From Acidovorax sp. 1608163 (GTDB taxonomy: Bacteria; Pseudomonadota; Gammaproteobacteria; Burkholderiales; Burkholderiaceae_C): a stretch of 64,000 nt of DNA. Position numbers and translations under genes: made by a program. This document shows, in pieces, positions 26,195 through 34,499 of the stretch (positions are counted from its first letter, which is position 1; each line of letters opens with the position of its first letter). The stretch is from assembly GCF_003669015.1 (NCBI RefSeq), contig NZ_CP033069.1, positions 1,491,001-1,555,000 of the forward strand, given 5' to 3'. The notes beneath the pieces were generated by a model that saw only the letters and a list, made by a program, of their open reading frames with translations, was not told the DNA's origin and ran no database searches.

Positions 26195-27117
26195 CGGTGG
26201 TGTATCTGCCTCTGGGGGCGGAGGAGGGTGTTGCGGGCAAACCAGGTGCCCAAAAAATCCACCAGCGCCCGCGTCTTGGCCGACAGGTCGCTGCGCGTGG
26301 GGTACACCAGCATCACATCGGCCGGTGGCAACTGCCAGGCGGGCAGCACGGCGATGAGCTGCCCTGTGGCCAAGTGCGGGGCCACGTCCCATTCTGAGCG
26401 CAGCAACACCCCCCGGCCATCCAGCGCCCAGGTGGTGGCGGCGCCGCCATCGTTGGTGCTGAGCATGCCGCGCACCTTCACCGTTTCTTGCCGCGGGCCC
26501 TGGCTCAGGTGCCAGGTGCCGTAGGTCTCGTCGCTTTCGCGGATCACGATGCACTGGTGGCCAAGTAGGTCGGCGGGTTGCTGCGGTGTGCCGGCGCGGG
26601 CCAGGTAGCTGGGGGCGGCGCACAGCACGCGCCGGTTGGCCCGCAGGCGGCGCGCGGTCAGGCGCGAATCGGGCAAATCGCCAAAGCGCACGGCAGCGTC
26701 AAAGCCTTGCTCCACCAGGTTGATGGGGCGGTCGGTCAGGTGCAGTTGCACCTCCACCTCAGGGTAGGCCTGGGCAAAGGCCGACAGGGCAGGGGCCAGG
26801 TGCACACGGCCAAAGCCCAGCGTGGCAGCCAGTTTGATGAGGCCCCGTGGCGTGCTGCGGGCGCCTGCCACGGTGCGCTCCAGCGCATCAAGGTCGGCCA
26901 GGATGCGGGTGCCTTCGAGCAGGTAACTCTCGCCCTCTGGCGTAAGTGCCATGCGCCGCGTGGTGCGGTGCAGCAGGCGTACGCCCAACCGGTGCTCCAG
27001 CTGCGCCAGGCGCCGGCTGGCCGCAGGCGGGGTGATGCCCATTTGCTGCGCGGCGGCAGCGAGGCTGCCTTCTTTCATCAGCAAGGCAAAAAAGCGCAGG
27101 TCTGAAAACGCGTCCAT
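26152..27117 (-). CDS. LysR-family transcriptional regulator
   Basis: The 321-residue regulator has an N-terminal winged helix (SLAAAAQQMGITPPAASRRLAQLEHRLGVRLLHRTTRRM) and a periplasmic-binding-like effector domain, with DRPINLVEQGFDAAVRFGDL typical of the group. It is divergent from the Bug receptor at 27237, so it probably controls that catabolic module in response to the imported acid or a product. The C-terminal 25 residues (LLRPQRQIHHRQGDGVGC...) run past the usual end of the family into the overlap with the convergent gene. Confidence 0.9.
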   Translation of the reverse strand: MDAFSDLRFFALLMKEGSLAAAAQQMGITPPAASRRLAQLEHRLGVRLLHRTTRRMALTPEGESYLLEGTRILADLDALERTVAGARSTPRGLIKLAATLGFGRVHLAPALSAFAQAYPEVEVQLHLTDRPINLVEQGFDAAVRFGDLPDSRLTARRLRANRRVLCAAPSYLARAGTPQQPADLLGHQCIVIRESDETYGTWHLSQGPRQETVKVRGMLSTNDGGAATTWALDGRGVLLRSEWDVAPHLATGQLIAVLPAWQLPPADVMLVYPTRSDLSAKTRALVDFLGTWFARNTLLRPQRQIHHRQGDGVGCPATCSV

Positions 27118-27236
27118 GGGGTGGGGTGATTAATGCTTTTGATTTACGAATGAAGTGATTTTGAATGACTTTATGCCGATGCAATGCACTCATAAGATGC
27201 CCAGACCCAACAAAAAGACCTGCAGGAGACAAACCC

Positions 27237-28235
27237 ATGAACGCATCCTTCCGCCGCTGCCCTGTACCTGTGCTGGCGCGCCGCACCCTGGTGACCGCCG
27301 CCTTGGCTTTGGGGGCCGCTGCAGGCGCCTGGGCGCAGGCCTATCCCGCCCGCGCCGTCAAGCTCGTGGTGCCTTACGCGCCCGGTGGCAGTGCCGACAT
27401 TGCCGCGCGGCTGGTGACGGACGAATGGGGCAAGGCCCTGGGCGCCTCGCTGTTCATCGAGAACAAGGGCGGTGCGGGCGGCAACATTGGTGTGGACATG
27501 GTGGCCAAGGCGCCGCCAGACGGCTACACCATCGGCTTGCAAACGGTGTCGTTGGCCATCAACCCCAGCCTCACGGCCAAGATGCCCTATGACACTTTGA
27601 AGGACCTGGCGCCCATTGGCATGGTGGCCAGCTCGCAGCATGTGCTGGTGGTTCACAACGCCTTGCCAGCGAAAAATCTCAAGGAGCTCATCGCACTGCT
27701 CAAGGCCAAGCCGGGGCAATATTCCTATGGCTCGGCCGGGGCGGGCAGCACCTTTCACATGTCGGCCGAGCTGTTCAAGGCCGTGGCAGGCACGCCCATC
27801 GTGCACATCCCCTACCGCGGCGGCGGCCCGGCCATGATCGACACCATGTCAGGCCAGGTGGCGATGAGCTTTCCTGTGCTGTCGGCCGCGCAACCGCATG
27901 TGCAGGCGGGCAAGCTGCGCGCCTTGGGCGTCACGGGCACGAAGCGCTCGCCCCTGATGCCTGAGGTGCCCACCATCGCGGAGGCAGGCCTGCCGGGCTA
28001 CGCCTTCGAAACCTGGTTCATCGTCTTCGCACCCGCTGGCACGCCCCGGCCCATCATCGACAAGCTCAACACCACACTCAACCAGGCGCTGGGCACCCCC
28101 GCCTTGAAGGAGCGCATGGCCAAAGATGGATTCGATCCCATCCCCTCCACCCCCGAGCAGGCCCGCGCCCGGCTGGAGCAGGAAATGCCCCAGTGGGCCA
28201 AACTGATCAAAGAGCGCGGCATCACCGCCGAGTGA
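27237..28235 (+). CDS. Bug-family (TctC-like) solute receptor 1
   Basis: The 332-residue periplasmic binding protein has a signal peptide with LARRTLVTAALALGAAAG (cut near AWAQA at about residue 34). Bug motifs PYAPGGSADIAARL, PDGYTIG and HIPYRGGGPAMIDTMSGQV are present. Bug proteins bind carboxylates, mostly for tripartite tricarboxylate transporters. No TctA/TctB membrane genes are nearby, so it must share a permease or act as a sensor. GGAGACAAACCC precedes the ATG. It heads an operon with a dehalogenase-like hydrolase and leuCD-type genes. Confidence 0.9.
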   Translation: MNASFRRCPVPVLARRTLVTAALALGAAAGAWAQAYPARAVKLVVPYAPGGSADIAARLVTDEWGKALGASLFIENKGGAGGNIGVDMVAKAPPDGYTIGLQTVSLAINPSLTAKMPYDTLKDLAPIGMVASSQHVLVVHNALPAKNLKELIALLKAKPGQYSYGSAGAGSTFHMSAELFKAVAGTPIVHIPYRGGGPAMIDTMSGQVAMSFPVLSAAQPHVQAGKLRALGVTGTKRSPLMPEVPTIAEAGLPGYAFETWFIVFAPAGTPRPIIDKLNTTLNQALGTPALKERMAKDGFDPIPSTPEQARARLEQEMPQWAKLIKERGITAE

Positions 28236-28266
28236 GCGGGCTCGCCTTCCACATTGCCTCACAACC

Positions 28267-29169
28267 ATGACCACCGCTCCGCTTTTCCCCGGCTTCACTC
28301 CCCACCGCGTGTCCACGCCCGATGGCCAACACATCCATGCACTTGTCGGTGGCTCGGGCCCACCCTTGCTGCTGCTGCACGGGCACCCGCAGACTTCGGC
28401 CATCTGGCACAAGGTGGCACCCGTGCTGGCGCAGCACTTCACGCTGGTGCTGGCGGACCTGCGCGGGTACGGAGACTCGGCGAAGCCGGAGGGCGACGCG
28501 GAGCACCTGCTCTACAGCAAACGCACCATGGCCGCCGACATGCTGGCTGTGATGCAGCACCTGGGCCACCCGCGCTTTGCCGTGCTGGCCCACGACCGAG
28601 GCGCCCGCGTGGCCCACCGCCTGGCGGCCGACCACCCGGATGCCGTGCAGCGCATGGTGCTGCTGGACATTGCGCCCACGCTGGCCATGTACGAGCAAAC
28701 CAGCAATGCCTTCGCCCGCGCCTACTGGCACTGGTTCTTTTTGATCCAGCCCGCGCCGCTGCCCGAGCGCCTGATCGAGGCCGACCCTGCCGCCTACCTG
28801 CGCGACGTGATGGGTCGGCGCAGCGCAGGTCTGGCACCGTTCGACCCCCGGGCCCTGGCCGAGTACGTGCGCTGCCTGACCTTGCCTGGCACGGCCCACG
28901 GCATCTGCGAGGACTACCGCGCCGCCGCAGGCATCGACCTGGTGCACGACCGCGCCGACCGTGATGCGGGCCGCCAGCTGGCCATGCCGCTGCTGGCTTT
29001 GTGGGGCGAGCAGGGCGTGGTGCACCAGTGCTTTGAGCCGCTCAAGGAGTGGCAGCGCGTGGCGGCCGACGTGCGCGGTCATGCGCTGCCCTGCGGCCAC
29101 TACATCGCCGAAGAAGCGCCCGATGCGCTGCTCGGCGCAGCCCTGCCTTTCCTGCTCGCAGGCCAGTAA
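28267..29169 (+). CDS. Fluoroacetate-dehalogenase-like alpha/beta hydrolase
   Basis: This 300-residue alpha/beta-hydrolase retains the full dehalogenase signature: nucleophile D110 in HDRGARVAHR, carboxylate-binding R111 and R114, acid D134, halide-pocket H155 and W156 in YWHWFF, Y217, and base H278. These match, at identical or nearly identical numbers, the residues known from Rhodopseudomonas fluoroacetate dehalogenase (D110, R111, R114, D134, H155, W156, Y219, H280). It would split a C-halogen bond in a short haloacid, giving a hydroxy acid. Other hydrolases share parts of this set, so the true substrate is unproven. It lies 31 bp after the Bug gene and 23 bp before leuC. Confidence 0.8.
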   Translation: MTTAPLFPGFTPHRVSTPDGQHIHALVGGSGPPLLLLHGHPQTSAIWHKVAPVLAQHFTLVLADLRGYGDSAKPEGDAEHLLYSKRTMAADMLAVMQHLGHPRFAVLAHDRGARVAHRLAADHPDAVQRMVLLDIAPTLAMYEQTSNAFARAYWHWFFLIQPAPLPERLIEADPAAYLRDVMGRRSAGLAPFDPRALAEYVRCLTLPGTAHGICEDYRAAAGIDLVHDRADRDAGRQLAMPLLALWGEQGVVHQCFEPLKEWQRVAADVRGHALPCGHYIAEEAPDALLGAALPFLLAGQ

Positions 29170-29192
29170 TTCATTCCCCCACACCCACCACG

Positions 29193-30617
29193 ATGACCAT
29201 GACCACGCCCGCAACGCTTTACCAGAAGCTGGTGGCATCGCACACCGTGGCCGTTCTGGACGAACAGAACGTGCTGCTCTTTTGCGACCTGCACCTGATG
29301 AACGAATACACCAGCCCCCAGGCCTTCGCGGGCCTGCACGAGGCGGGGCGCGGCGTGCCCGTGCCGGGGCAGAACGTGGCGGTGGTGAGCCACATCATCC
29401 CCACGCACCCGGTGCGCCACCGGGTCATTCAAGACCCGCCTTCGGCCCTGCAGGCCCGCAACCTCAAGGCCAACTGCGACCGCCACGGCATCCCGCTGTT
29501 CGACACCAACGACCCGCTGCAGGGCATTGAGCACGTGATTGCGCCCGAGCACGGCATGGTGCGCCCGGGCATGGTCATCATCTGCGGCGACAGCCACACC
29601 ACCACCTATGGCGCCCTGGGCGCGCTGGGCTTTGGCATCGGCACGTCCGAGGTCGAGCACGTGCTGGCCACGCAGACCCTGGTCTACCGCCGGGCCCTGG
29701 ACATGCGCATCCGCGTGGACGGCAGCCTGCCCAGGGGCACCACCGCCAAGGACCTGATCCTTCTCATCATCAGCCGCATCGGCGCGCAGGGCGCGCGCGG
29801 CTTCGTCGTCGAGTTCTGCGGCAGCGCCATCAGCGCCCTGTCGGTCGAGGCGCGCTTCACGCTGTGCAACATGGCCGTGGAAGCCGGTGCGCGTGGCGCC
29901 TTGATTGCCCCCGACGCCACCGCCATCGACTACGTGCTGGCCAAGGCCCCCGACGTCACCGGCAGCGTGCGCATGCAGGCCCTGGCCCACTGGGCCACGC
30001 TGCGCAGCGACGAGGGCGCAGTGTTTGACGTGGAGCATGTGTTTGATGCGGCCGAAGTGGCCCCCTTCGTCACCTGGGGCACCAGCCCCGACCAGGCCAT
30101 GGCCATCCACGCCACCGTGCCCCGGCCCGAAGACATGGCCGACGCCGTGCAGCGCAGCAGCGCCGAGCAGGCCCTGCGCTACACCGCGCTGGCGGCAGGC
30201 CAGCCGCTGGTGGGCGTGCCGGTGCAGCATGTGTTCATCGGCTCGTGCACCAACGCGCGCATCGAGGATCTGCGTGAGGTAGACCGTATCGTTGGCAGTC
30301 GCCGCGTGGCCCACGGCGTGCGCGCCATGGTCGTGCCCGGCTCGGGCGCAGTGAAGGCCCAGGCCGAGGCCGAGGGCATTGCCGCGCGCCTGGTGGCCGC
30401 AGGCTTTGAATGGCGCCAGCCCGGCTGCTCCATGTGCCTGGCCATGAACGACGATGTGCTGGCCCCCGGCCAGCGCTGCGCATCCACCACCAACCGCAAC
30501 TTTGAAGGCCGCCAGGGCCGCGGCGCTATCACCCACCTGATGAGCCCGGCCATGGCCGCCGCAGCCGCCGTCACCGGCTGCATCACCGACGTCCGCAGCC
30601 TGGAGACCGCCGCATGA
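29193..30617 (+). CDS. leuC: Isopropylmalate dehydratase large subunit (LeuC-like)
   Basis: The 474-residue aconitase-family subunit has the three [4Fe-4S] cysteines C352 (GSCTNAR), C412 and C415 (CSMC), and the GDSHTTTYGALGALGFGIGTSEVEHV block. With LeuD it isomerises 3- and 2-isopropylmalate or hydrates a related unsaturated diacid. There is no leuA or leuB here, and the operon holds a Bug receptor and a dehalogenase-like enzyme. This copy may therefore be a catabolic paralogue rather than the leucine enzyme. A second ATG two codons later is equally usable. Confidence 0.85.
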   Translation: MTMTTPATLYQKLVASHTVAVLDEQNVLLFCDLHLMNEYTSPQAFAGLHEAGRGVPVPGQNVAVVSHIIPTHPVRHRVIQDPPSALQARNLKANCDRHGIPLFDTNDPLQGIEHVIAPEHGMVRPGMVIICGDSHTTTYGALGALGFGIGTSEVEHVLATQTLVYRRALDMRIRVDGSLPRGTTAKDLILLIISRIGAQGARGFVVEFCGSAISALSVEARFTLCNMAVEAGARGALIAPDATAIDYVLAKAPDVTGSVRMQALAHWATLRSDEGAVFDVEHVFDAAEVAPFVTWGTSPDQAMAIHATVPRPEDMADAVQRSSAEQALRYTALAAGQPLVGVPVQHVFIGSCTNARIEDLREVDRIVGSRRVAHGVRAMVVPGSGAVKAQAEAEGIAARLVAAGFEWRQPGCSMCLAMNDDVLAPGQRCASTTNRNFEGRQGRGAITHLMSPAMAAAAAVTGCITDVRSLETAA

Positions 30618-31276
30618 CCACCGACAAAAACACTGCCGACCACCGCGTGATTCACGGCCAAGCCGCCGTGCTGGCCACGCCCAACCTCGACACCGACCAG
30701 ATCATGCCCAAGCAGTTCCTGCGGGGCATCGACAAGGCGGGGCTGGCGCCCGGCCTGCTGTACGACCTGCGCTTTGATGAGGGCGGGCAGCCCCGCGCAG
30801 ACTTTGTGTTGAACCAACCCGCCTTTGCTGGCGTGGATGTGCTCATTGCGGGCTCTAACTACGGCTGCGGCTCCAGCCGCGAGCACGCCGTGTGGGGCAT
30901 GCAGCAATACGGGTTCAAGGCGGTGGTGGCGTCCAGCTTTGGCGAGATTTTTTACTCCAACGCCCTCAACAACCGGCTGCTGCTGGCCATGGTGGACGAG
31001 GCCGATGTGCAGGCCTTCATGGCAGAGGCCGCCGCGCTGCCTGGCCCGCTGCCGCTCACCATCGACGTGTCGCAGCGCATGGTGCGCAGCCCGGGGCACA
31101 GCGCCGGTTTTGTGCTGTCTGACCGGCACCAGCGCATGTTTGTGCAGGGGCTCGATGTGATCGGCGCCTCGCTGACTTACGCCGAACACATCCGTGCATT
31201 TGCAGACCGGCACTGGGCCGCCCAACCCTGGGTGCGCGATGTGGCCCGGCGCACCCGGGATCGACTGGTGGGTTAG
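30614..31276 (+). CDS. leuD: Isopropylmalate dehydratase small subunit (LeuD-like)
   Basis: The 220-residue swivelling subunit has the hallmark GSNYGCGSSREHAVW (about residues 78-92), the N-terminal NLDTDQIMPKQFL strand and the FGEIFYSNALNNRLL segment. It pairs with the LeuC-like protein. The ATG overlaps the leuC stop by 4 bp. The C-terminal 20 residues are Arg/Trp-rich and slightly longer than in biosynthetic LeuD. Confidence 0.88.
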   Translation: MTTDKNTADHRVIHGQAAVLATPNLDTDQIMPKQFLRGIDKAGLAPGLLYDLRFDEGGQPRADFVLNQPAFAGVDVLIAGSNYGCGSSREHAVWGMQQYGFKAVVASSFGEIFYSNALNNRLLLAMVDEADVQAFMAEAAALPGPLPLTIDVSQRMVRSPGHSAGFVLSDRHQRMFVQGLDVIGASLTYAEHIRAFADRHWAAQPWVRDVARRTRDRLVG

Positions 31277-31313
31277 CCCCGCCACCGCTGCCCGGCAGTG
31301 CCCGTGCAGCGCC

Positions 31314-32303
31314 TTACTTGGCTGCCGCAGGCTTGGCTTCTGCCAGGGCCGCCTGGGTCTTTTTGTGGACTTCCATCACCGTGGCAAAGTCACGCTCGAA
31401 GTTGATGGGCAGCATGGTGTCGTTGCCCGGCAGCAGCTGCTTGAGCTTGGGCGAGAAGCTGTAGGCGTACGAGCATTTCTGCACGCGGTTTTGCACATCG
31501 GGCGAGGCGGTCTTGCCCAGTGTCCAGGTCTCGGTCATGAAGGGCGCGCTTTCCCACAGGGTGCGAATGCTCGATCCCTTCACATCGCCCTTGAGCACCA
31601 TGCGCTGGTACAGGTCGCTGGCCACGGCGGCTGCGGGGTAAAAGCCGTGCATCACGCCCGTCACCGACCGCTCGTGCCCGTTGGAGAACACCACCTCGTA
31701 GTTTTTGTCCGGCACCAGCCCAATGGCCGGGAACAGCGCACGCGGCGCCAGGTTGCCCGAGTTGGAGGTGGGCGTGGAGTGGGCAATCTTCTTGCCGATC
31801 AGGTCCTTGGGCTCCTTGAAGGGGCTGTCCACCCGCGCAATCAGGATCAGGTGGTACGAGTTGCGCTTGCCCGATGCCTTGTTGCCCGGCACGGCAAACG
31901 GCGTGGGCTGGCCCGCTGCCACCAGTTGCGGCACCAGGCCGGGGTTGACCTGGGCCAGTTGCACCTTGCCTGACGTGATGCCTTCGATCAGCTCTTTTTC
32001 GCCCAGCAGGTCGATGTTGGAGCTGCGCTCCAGCGACTCGCCTTGCTGGTTCTGCAAATCCAGGTTGCCGCAGCGTGCCAGGTGGTTGAAGTAGTCGCCC
32101 CACAGCAGCATGGTTTCGGCCTTGGCGTAGGTCTTGGGCATGGCCACCACCAGCTTTTCGCGGGGGCTGTTGGCAAAGTTGGGGGCCGGGCTGGCGGCAG
32201 CGGCGCGGGCCTGGGCTGCTGCGTTGTTGTTCTGTGCTGTGGCAGTGCCGAGCACCGCAGTTGTGCCTGCCAAAAGCACCACCCAGCGTGCATCACGTCG
32301 CAT
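31314..32303 (-). CDS. PhnD-like phosphate/phosphonate-type binding protein
   Basis: The 329-residue exported protein has a signal peptide (MRRDARWVVLLAGTTAVLG, cut near ATAQN at about residue 24) and an Ala-rich linker. A periplasmic-binding domain follows, with ELIEGITSGKVQLAQVNPGLV, DLIGKKIAHSTPTSNSGNL and VTGVMHGFYPAAAVASD. This is the layout of phosphate/phosphite/phosphonate ABC receptors. No permease or ATPase genes adjoin it, so its ligand and partner are unknown. GGAGG precedes the ATG at 32303. It is convergent with leuD. Confidence 0.75.
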   Translation of the reverse strand: MRRDARWVVLLAGTTAVLGTATAQNNNAAAQARAAAASPAPNFANSPREKLVVAMPKTYAKAETMLLWGDYFNHLARCGNLDLQNQQGESLERSSNIDLLGEKELIEGITSGKVQLAQVNPGLVPQLVAAGQPTPFAVPGNKASGKRNSYHLILIARVDSPFKEPKDLIGKKIAHSTPTSNSGNLAPRALFPAIGLVPDKNYEVVFSNGHERSVTGVMHGFYPAAAVASDLYQRMVLKGDVKGSSIRTLWESAPFMTETWTLGKTASPDVQNRVQKCSYAYSFSPKLKQLLPGNDTMLPINFERDFATVMEVHKKTQAALAEAKPAAAK

Positions 32304-32450
32304 TGGTTTTTCCTCCATGAGTTTTTGCGGCTTGGACGGATGGTGCCAAGCCGGCAAAGTATGCAGGAGGATTGTTGCCTAAACGTAAATTTTGTGACTT
32401 TTGTGTGACGGTACTGCGACACAGCTGGGCCGGTGCAGGCCTGCAACAGA

Positions 32451-32484
32451 CCTGTACTGGGCCTGTACTGGGCCTGTACTGGGG
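32451..32484. repeat. Three tandem 11-bp repeats
   Basis: CCTGTACTGGG repeats at 32451, 32462 and 32473 with an exact 11-bp period, close to one helical turn. It lies between the stop of the RNase H gene and the start of the PhnD-like gene. It may bind a regulator or be a simple slippage array. Confidence 0.6.
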
Positions 32485-32499
32485 CCGTCCGGCGGTGCT

Positions 32500-33000
32500 T
32501 CAGCGCTTCTTTTTCTTGTGGCTCGGGTGCGGCGCCACCTTGGCGGGGGCGCCCAGGGCGGCACGCGCCAGGGTGTCGGCGGCGCTGTTGCGGTGGCGCG
32601 GAATCCACTGCAGCTGCACGCTGTCAAAGCGTGCCAGCCAGGCGCGTGCGCTGTCAAACAGTTCGGCCAACCGGGCAATGGGCGCGGGCGCACGCTGATC
32701 GGCTTGCGGCGGCTGCAATTGTTCGATGAGGAGGGTGCTGTCGCTGTGCACCGCCACGGCCCGCGCACCCAGCGTGTGGGCGTGCTGCAGCGCAGCGATC
32801 AGGGCGCGCAGCTCGGCCTCGTTGTTGCAGCCCACCAGGCTGCTGGTGAGCGACAGGCTGTGCTGCTGCCCGTCGGGGGCCAGCAGGGTGGCTCCCAGCC
32901 CCATGCGGCCGGGGTTGGGGATGGCGCTGCCATCGCAGTGAATGACCCAGAGCCCTGGCGGCGCAGGCTGCGCCACGGGCAAAGTGGGGTGCTGGGCCAT
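32500..33000 (-). CDS. Ribonuclease HI family protein
   Basis: The 166-residue RNase H-fold protein has all four catalytic acids: D23 (HCDGSAIPNPG), E61 (CNNEAEL), D87 (HSDSTLL) and D142 (NSAADTLAR). It would cut RNA in RNA-DNA hybrids. Lys/His at the C-terminus (PSHKKKKR) may aid nucleic-acid binding. The sequence resembles the short RNase HI-like group rather than E. coli RnhA itself, which lacks the Pro-rich N-terminus. The next gene on this strand upstream is the DUF3297 gene, 31 bp away. Confidence 0.85.
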   Translation of the reverse strand: MAQHPTLPVAQPAPPGLWVIHCDGSAIPNPGRMGLGATLLAPDGQQHSLSLTSSLVGCNNEAELRALIAALQHAHTLGARAVAVHSDSTLLIEQLQPPQADQRAPAPIARLAELFDSARAWLARFDSVQLQWIPRHRNSAADTLARAALGAPAKVAPHPSHKKKKR

Positions 33001-33031
33001 GCAGGCGTGAAGGCGATTGCGCCGGGCCGGG

Positions 33032-33280
33032 TCAGCGGTAAAACGCTTCGACCGTGCCCTTGAGCTTGATCATCACGGGCTGGCCCTTGCGGTCCACCGT
33101 CTTGCCTGAAGGCACTTTGACCCAGCCTTCGCTGATGCAGTATTCCTGCACATCAAAACGCTCTTTGCTATTGAAGCGGATGCCGATGTCGTGTTCGAAC
33201 ACGGCGGCGTTGTGGTGGGGGCTGCGCGGGTCGGACGAGAGGTGGTCGGGCAGGGCGGGGGCTGCGGTCGCTTCGGTCAT
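33032..33280 (-). CDS. DUF3297 family protein
   Basis: An 82-residue protein with DHLSSDPRSPHHNAAVFEHDIGIRFNSKERFDVQEYCISEGWVKV, the conserved core of DUF3297. The function is unknown; family members are sometimes mislabelled as glutathione peroxidase. There is no signal or membrane segment. It probably shares a transcript with the RNase H gene downstream. Confidence 0.85.
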   Translation of the reverse strand: MTEATAAPALPDHLSSDPRSPHHNAAVFEHDIGIRFNSKERFDVQEYCISEGWVKVPSGKTVDRKGQPVMIKLKGTVEAFYR

Positions 33281-33430
33281 GGGGGCGGGATGGAGAGAAA
33301 TGCTAAGGGGCGAGATTTTCGCGGATTTGCGGGCCGGTGTGCGGGGCTTGCCTTGCCAGTCTGCGGGGTTTCCGGCCTTTGGGTGGGGGCGAGGTGGGGC
33401 GCACGGGCTGTCTGTGTCGCTTATTTTTGA

Positions 33431-33488
33431 GTAAAAATGGCTTGCAGCGCTTGATGGATAATCGCTAGCAGCTATTGATTTAATAGCG
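33431..33488. repeat. Dispersed AGCGCTT/AGCTAT repeat, copy 4
   Basis: CTTGCAGCGCTTGATGGAT, then ATCGCTAGCAGCTATTGATT. The right arm has lost one base of the AAGCGCT core. It lies downstream of the LysR gene on the minus strand. Confidence 0.75.
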
Positions 33489-33508
33489 TTTTCGTTGCGT
33501 TCCCTGAT

Positions 33509-34414
33509 TCAAGCCAGCCGGGGCTTGCGCGCCACCACCCACTCGTACAGCGACTGCGCGGCGGCCGACAGGCTTTGGTCGCGCCGCCGCACCAGGTAAA
33601 TCTGCCGCTGCAGACCGGGCAACGGCAAAGGGCGCGTGACCACCCCCGGCTGCTGAAAGTGAAACAGCGTGAGCGCGGGCACCACGCTGATGCCCAGGCC
33701 CGCCCGCACCATGCCGGTGACGGTGGCCAGTTGCTCCACCTCCATCAAGGTGTGCATGCTCTGGGGGTGAAAGGCGGCCTCCAGGTACTGGCGCACGCTG
33801 CTGTTGCGCGCCAGGTGGATGAAGGGGTAGGTGGCCAGGTCGGCCACGGCCAGCGGCTTTTTGCGCCGCGCCAGCGGGTGGGCGTCGGGGCACACCAGGT
33901 AAAAGGCATCGCTGCAAAACGGCTCGGCCTGCAGCGCGGGCGTGTCGGCGCGGATGGCGGCCAGGGCAAAGTCGGCCGTGCCACTGGCCACGCGGTCAAT
34001 GCAGGGCTCAGACAACACATCGGCAATGTCCACCGCAATGCCGGGGTGGGCCTGCTGGTAGCTGGCCAGCACCTGCGGCAGCCAGCCCGCCGCCAGCGAA
34101 GGCAGCAGCGCCACGGCCACGCGGCCGCGTTGCAGGGTCACGGCATCGCGCAGGGCCGCTACGGCGGCGCGCATCTCGGCGCGAATGCGGTGGGCTGATT
34201 CGAGAAAGTTCACCCCCTCGGGCGTCAGGTCCACATGCCGGGTGCTGCGGTCAAACAGGCGCGCGCCCAGCTCGTCCTCCAGCGCCTTGATCAGCGCGCT
34301 GAACGCGGGCTGTGACAGGTGGCATTGCACGGCAGCGCGGGTAAAGCTGCGGTGCTCGGCCAGCGCCACAAAGGCATCGAGCTGGCGGGTGGAGAGGGCG
34401 GGGTTCTCATTCAT
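33509..34414 (-). CDS. LysR-family transcriptional regulator
   Basis: The 301-residue regulator has the winged helix LDAFVALAEHRSFTRAAVQCHLSQPAFSALIKALE and a CysB-like effector domain (GMVRAGLGISVVPALT). It is divergent from the AtuA-like operon, with 85 bp between starts and a palindromic T-N-A type site in that gap, so it probably controls those genes. The ATG at 34414 gives the standard LysR start; the upstream in-frame extension is not plausible. Confidence 0.9.
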   Translation of the reverse strand: MNENPALSTRQLDAFVALAEHRSFTRAAVQCHLSQPAFSALIKALEDELGARLFDRSTRHVDLTPEGVNFLESAHRIRAEMRAAVAALRDAVTLQRGRVAVALLPSLAAGWLPQVLASYQQAHPGIAVDIADVLSEPCIDRVASGTADFALAAIRADTPALQAEPFCSDAFYLVCPDAHPLARRKKPLAVADLATYPFIHLARNSSVRQYLEAAFHPQSMHTLMEVEQLATVTGMVRAGLGISVVPALTLFHFQQPGVVTRPLPLPGLQRQIYLVRRRDQSLSAAAQSLYEWVVARKPRLA

Positions 34415-34430
34415 TTGTTTTGTGGATGGA

Positions 34431-34447
34431 TTGATTGCAACAATCGA
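34431..34447. promoter_or_regulatory. Candidate LysR binding site
   Basis: TTGATTGCAACAATCGA is an imperfect dyad with the T-N11-A form preferred by LysR regulators. It sits in the 85-bp gap between the divergent LysR gene and the AtuA-like operon. Confidence 0.45.
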
Positions 34448-34499
34448 TTTCACAGAATAGCGCAGCCTGCGTACATTGCACCGCAGGAGACAGCAAACG

